From Ciona intestinalis (lineage: Eukaryota > Chordata > Ascidiacea > Phlebobranchia > Cionidae), in contig NC_020167.2 in NCBI RefSeq assembly GCF_000224145.3, positions 2,916,450 through 2,980,449 on the forward strand: a stretch of DNA of 64,000 nucleotides, written 5' to 3'. Within the stretch, counting starts at the first letter, position 1. Each line of letters opens with the position of its first letter. Shown here in pieces: positions 60,916-64,000 of the stretch. Under the pieces are notes generated by a model. It was not told the origin of the DNA. It made no database searches and saw only the letters and a list, made by a program, of their open reading frames with translations. Position numbers and translations under genes: made by a program.

Positions 60916-60977
60916 ACTAAACGTGAATCACCGACCAAACTCGCGAGTTACGTTCTCCCCAACATTTTGGAAGTTAA

Positions 60978-61008
60978 CATGGCGCCCTCCGTTATAGAGG
61001 GCGCCATG
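60978..61008. repeat. Perfect 12-base hairpin upstream of the ORF1-like gene
   Basis: CATGGCGCCCTC, a 7-base loop, then GAGGGCGCCATG. It lies 63 bases upstream of the ORF1-like start on the minus strand. Confidence 0.9.
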
Positions 61009-61049
61009 GAGGTTAATAATAATGTATTTTCAAATATTTTTTTAAAGAT

Positions 61050-61210
61050 GAATGTATGAATAAATGAAACTTACTTTATTCTCGCTTGGCCAAAAAATAA
61101 CAGTTGTTAAACAAGGATGTTGTGTTTCATACACCTCGTGCCAGGGTAAGCGTTACCAAGAATGTTACTTAGTGCTGGGTGATTATTTTTTAGGGGAATT
61201 TTTTATTTTT
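61050..61210 (-). repeat. Interspersed repeat, copy 2
   Basis: Reverse complement of the repeat at 47741-47890 (shared TGTTTCATACACCTCGTGCC with few changes). Confidence 0.6.
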
Positions 61211-61375
61211 GTATGCGTGGCTGACAATTTGGACAACCATAAGAGACCACAAGGTTGATGCAATTGCCGTTAAGTATCTTGCTCAAGGTTACACGGCTCA
61301 CCACGGAGGCAATATAGACTTATACACTTTAAAATCGTCATGAAAAACCAATATCCGTGTCCTTTTTCATAAAGG

Positions 61376-61605
61376 TCACAACATACCAACATAGAAAAAA
61401 TACAGCAATATGCCAACACAGATATAAAATATTACACAACAACAACAACTATTCCTTTTTCTTTCTATTCGTAAGCTAGCAGATACTTTAGAGGTTTGTG
61501 CTGTTGCTGCATATTCGTTTAGTATCGTATCGGAGTCATCGCTGCCGGTATCATAATCGTAGACATTACCGGGAAACACGGAATTCACATTTTCATTCCA
61601 AAGTT
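61376..61605 (-). other. Open frame after copy 3 stop, Cys-rich tail with membrane segment
   Basis: Directly after the copy 3 stop (61593) another frame is open: NSVFPGNVYDYDTGSDDSD, then KRNSCCCCVIFYICVGILLY and FFYVGML. CCCCVI also ends copies 1 and 2, so this is probably the family's original C-terminus displaced by a one-base frame change at CTTTGG. It may also be reached by an unseen splice. Confidence 0.45.
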
Positions 61606-63202
61606 GCTTTTAAGTATTCAGCGTGAGTAATTCTGCTGAGTTTTGCCTCCGGTTGCTCCTCCACTTCTTGGTTGGTATGGTTTATTTGACCTGATGCTGT
61701 GTTTGCAATGTACTTATTTGATTCCCGATCTAAAACGTAATTGGTGTACTGGCTGATAGTTATGGTTGTATTGGATTTGTGGATTTTGCCAAGTTGGTCG
61801 AACACATCCTGTACATCTTTACTGTCATCTCCAATTAGATTTATCCTTCTCGAATCGACTGCAGCGAGTCTGTTGTTATTTGTCCTTGTACGCGCTTCCA
61901 ATTCTTGTTTTTTAATACACGGTCCTGCGTCATCCTTAAATGAAAGCGTGATATATTTAATTTTTTTACCTATTTCATGGAAATTCAATTTTGGCCCTTG
62001 ATTTTCCAAAAATCCGAGGTCGACATAGCGATAATCAGAAACAGTTCTAATTCCCTCCTCGCCTTCGTTATAGTAACCGTCTTTACCACCAGCTTCGCTA
62101 TCTTCTTCATCGTCAGTGTAATAGCTATCATCATCATCGTAGCTGTAGTCACTATCGTATTCTTCATCGTCGTAGCCACAATTGTCATGGTAGCCACGGT
62201 CTGTACGTTCGTCATGGTAGCCACGGTCTGTACGTTGGTCATGGTAGCCACGGTCTTTACGTTCGTCATGGTAGCCACGATCTGTACGTTGGTCATGGTA
62301 GCCACGGTCTGTACGTTCGTCATGGTAGCCACGATCTGTACGTTGGTCATGGTAGCCACGGTCTGTACGTTCGTCATGGTAGCCACGGTCTGTACGTTGG
62401 TCATGGTAGCCACGGTCTATACGTTCGTCATGGTAGCCACGGTCTGTACGTTGGTCATGGTTGCCACGGTCTATACGTTCGTCATGGTAGCCACGGTCTG
62501 TACGTTGGTCATGGTAGCCACGGTCTTTACGTTCGTCAAGGTAGCCACGGTCTGTACGTTGGTCATGATAGCCACGGTCTGTACGTTCGTCATGGTAGCC
62601 ACGGTCTGTACGTTCGTCATGGTTGCCACGTTCGTCATGGTAGCCATGGTTTGTACGTTGGTCATGATAGCTACAATTCTCATAAGAAAACTGTCGCTTG
62701 TCGCAGTAAAGTATAGGTACTGCTCTTAACCTAAAAGTGTATTATAATCAAAATAAATTTAAGTAATAATAAGAGTCGTAGCAATGTTTGTTTATATGTA
62801 AGAAGGTTTATCTATATAAGAAGACTTACTTTTCCAGGTTTGCTGAATGAGACAACTATCATCCCCTCTAACATAAATAGATACTCCGTTGTTTTTGGTT
62901 GTGACTTTTTTCCAATGATATCGATATCTTGGAACAAGTTTCGCTTTAATCGTACGAATATGACCTCTCTCTTCTAGGACTCGGAAAATGTACAATCTAC
63001 GGTTGTCAAGGGACCAGAACAAGTTGTCACGTTTTACTATTCGAATTTCTGGAAACTCGTCGATACCAAATCGGAATTCTAATATATCTAAGACGGTGTC
63101 GTTGACCGAAACCCCATTCTTAAAATTCCGACAAATAGAGTTTTGCATAAAACGAATTTTCGCTGGTGACAGTTCAATGTAACCAGTATGTTGGAGCCCC
63201 AT
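61593..63202 (-). CDS. Repeat-bearing accessory family, copy 3 (best preserved)
   Basis: Two exons, 62830-63202 and 61593-62719 (A|GTAAGT to CAG|T, phase 1), giving 499 residues. Residues 1-124 contain YIELSPAKIRFMQNSI, FPEIRIVKRDNLFWS, LDNRRLYIFRV and TTKNNGVSIYVRG. The LDNRR plus IRF...SI layout resembles ParB/sulfiredoxin-fold nuclease-like domains; this is a tentative match by eye. About 18 nine-residue units of HD[E/Q]RTDRGY follow, then an acidic Tyr/Asp/Ser stretch (YDSDYSYDDDDSYYTDDEED) and a C-terminal region with KLNFHEIGKKIKYITLSF. The repeat frame is chosen because the two other frames contain stops or are pure repeat artefacts, whereas this one stays open through to the unique C-terminal region. 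No function is claimed. Confidence 0.65.
62196..62682 (-). repeat. 27-base coding tandem repeat, about 18 units
   Basis: The unit encodes HDERTDRGY or HDQRTDRGY. Units 1-14 alternate strictly E/Q, giving a 54-base higher-order period. One unit lacks 9 bases, keeping frame. Confidence 0.9.
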
Positions 63203-64000
63203 CTCTTTTGTATAATCTGGCTATTCGACACTTGTAATAATGCAGTTATAATATTGGTGTTTATACTTCTACTTTTGCTACATACGTAATCTTAATCGCT
63301 ACACAGACTTCTCTAAACGTTTTAACATTTTGCCATTGTAAAAGAACCTCTGCATAAACTTGAATATGCACTTTAACGCATCAGGTCGCGTCACAAAACA
63401 AACTATTTGCGTGTTTAATGATTACCAATTGCTGTTTATCCAGCAGATTTCCCTGATTCGAAACTTAAGTATTAGGCTATGACGCAAGACATGATTCATT
63501 CATTTTAAAATTACCTGACTATCTGGCTTTACGCCCTATACGAAGATAGGGTGGAATAAAAGGTAGCCTGTTTTCATTCTCTTTCCCATTTGGCAGTAAA
63601 CCAAGATTTTTTACTGATTTGGATAACAGCATCTTCACGACTCTGAAAGCAAAGCGTTGTTAATTGTTAAAACACGATCAAGATATTTGGGATCTAGGTG
63701 CTAACGTTATATATATTCATCATAACCGACAGTACTTTATGTTTGATCGGGAGTCTTAAAATACCGTTGTGGGAAAAGTGCTTTGCTTACACATTTTAAA
63801 CTCATTTTACATTTAAACTCATTCGGTCACCACACTCATTCAGTTTCGTTTATCGTGCTTTATTTTTTGGCCGTGTTTAAGAATGCTGTACATTATTGGT
63901 TGAATTCCAAGTTTTTGTTCATTGCAAATAAAAGAAACAATACTGAATAAATGAATCGGTAAAACAACATTATGAATAACAATAATGAATAAATGAAGCA
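63203..64000. other. Right-end flank of copy 3
   Basis: No gene recognised. A degenerate MITE lies at about 63545-63700 (ATAGGGTGGAATAAAAGG to AACACGATCAAGATATTTGG). Confidence 0.4.
63545..63700 (+). mobile_element. Degenerate MITE
   Basis: Left end and interior recognisable (CATTCTCTTTCCCATTTGGC, TTGTTAATTGTTAAAACACG); right terminal repeat lost. Confidence 0.5.

Noticed and set aside
62196..62682. CRISPR-like regular repeats
   Set aside because: Units are directly contiguous with no spacers and are protein-coding in an animal genome.
61985..62683. Minus-strand MTNVQTVAT repeat frame
   Set aside because: Interrupted by TAG wherever the unit carries the ATA variant, whereas the HD frame stays open.
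61977..62729. 250-residue plus-strand frame of hydrophobic VMVATVCT repeats
   Set aside because: It is the complement of the HD[E/Q]RTDRGY coding array; the minus-strand frame has the splice sites and unique flanking domains.

Overview
The window is AT-rich animal DNA with many short GT-AG introns and a very abundant small transposon whose ends read like TATAGTAGGGTGGGGGAAGA. These features and the gene content suggest a tunicate, most likely a Ciona species; that assignment is inference. Three runs of N of exactly 50, 500 and 500 bases (plus one single N) are scaffold-gap placeholders.

Layout. 1-3921 (minus): 5' exons of a sarcosine/dimethylglycine dehydrogenase-type gene, present twice either side of a 50-base gap, probably two alleles placed in tandem by the assembler. 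4892-5920: a long inverted repeat that runs into a 500-base gap. 7163-13650 (minus): two tandem cholinesterase/carboxylesterase-type genes with the same exon plan; the right one is complete (10 exons, 697 residues, catalytic Ser/Glu/His and a GPI-like tail), the left one shows only its first five exons. 15246-16151 (plus): an intronless DNAJB6-like co-chaperone. 16716-20243 (plus): a nine-exon WDR55-like WD-repeat gene. 22793-50717 (plus): one ATP10-class P4-ATPase (phospholipid flippase) gene. Three separate 5' modules, each with its own ATG and its own TM1-TM2 segment, all end in the same splice phase and can only join one common body of about 26 exons.

53258-63202 (mostly minus) is accessory, lineage-specific DNA. 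It holds a Lys/Thr/Ala-repeat basic protein with a decayed tandem partner, and three copies (two decayed, one nearly intact) of an unrecognised two-exon family. That family joins a possibly ParB/sulfiredoxin-like N-terminal domain to a His/Asp/Glu-rich repeat region and a Cys-rich tail. The same stretch has a TTAA-flanked inverted-repeat element and a zinc-knuckle retroelement ORF1-like protein with a perfect hairpin upstream.

The conserved genes are not obviously linked in function. The most interesting points are the interchangeable first two membrane helices of the flippase, which form part of the lipid-entry path in P4-ATPases, and the repeat-bearing gene family at the right end.
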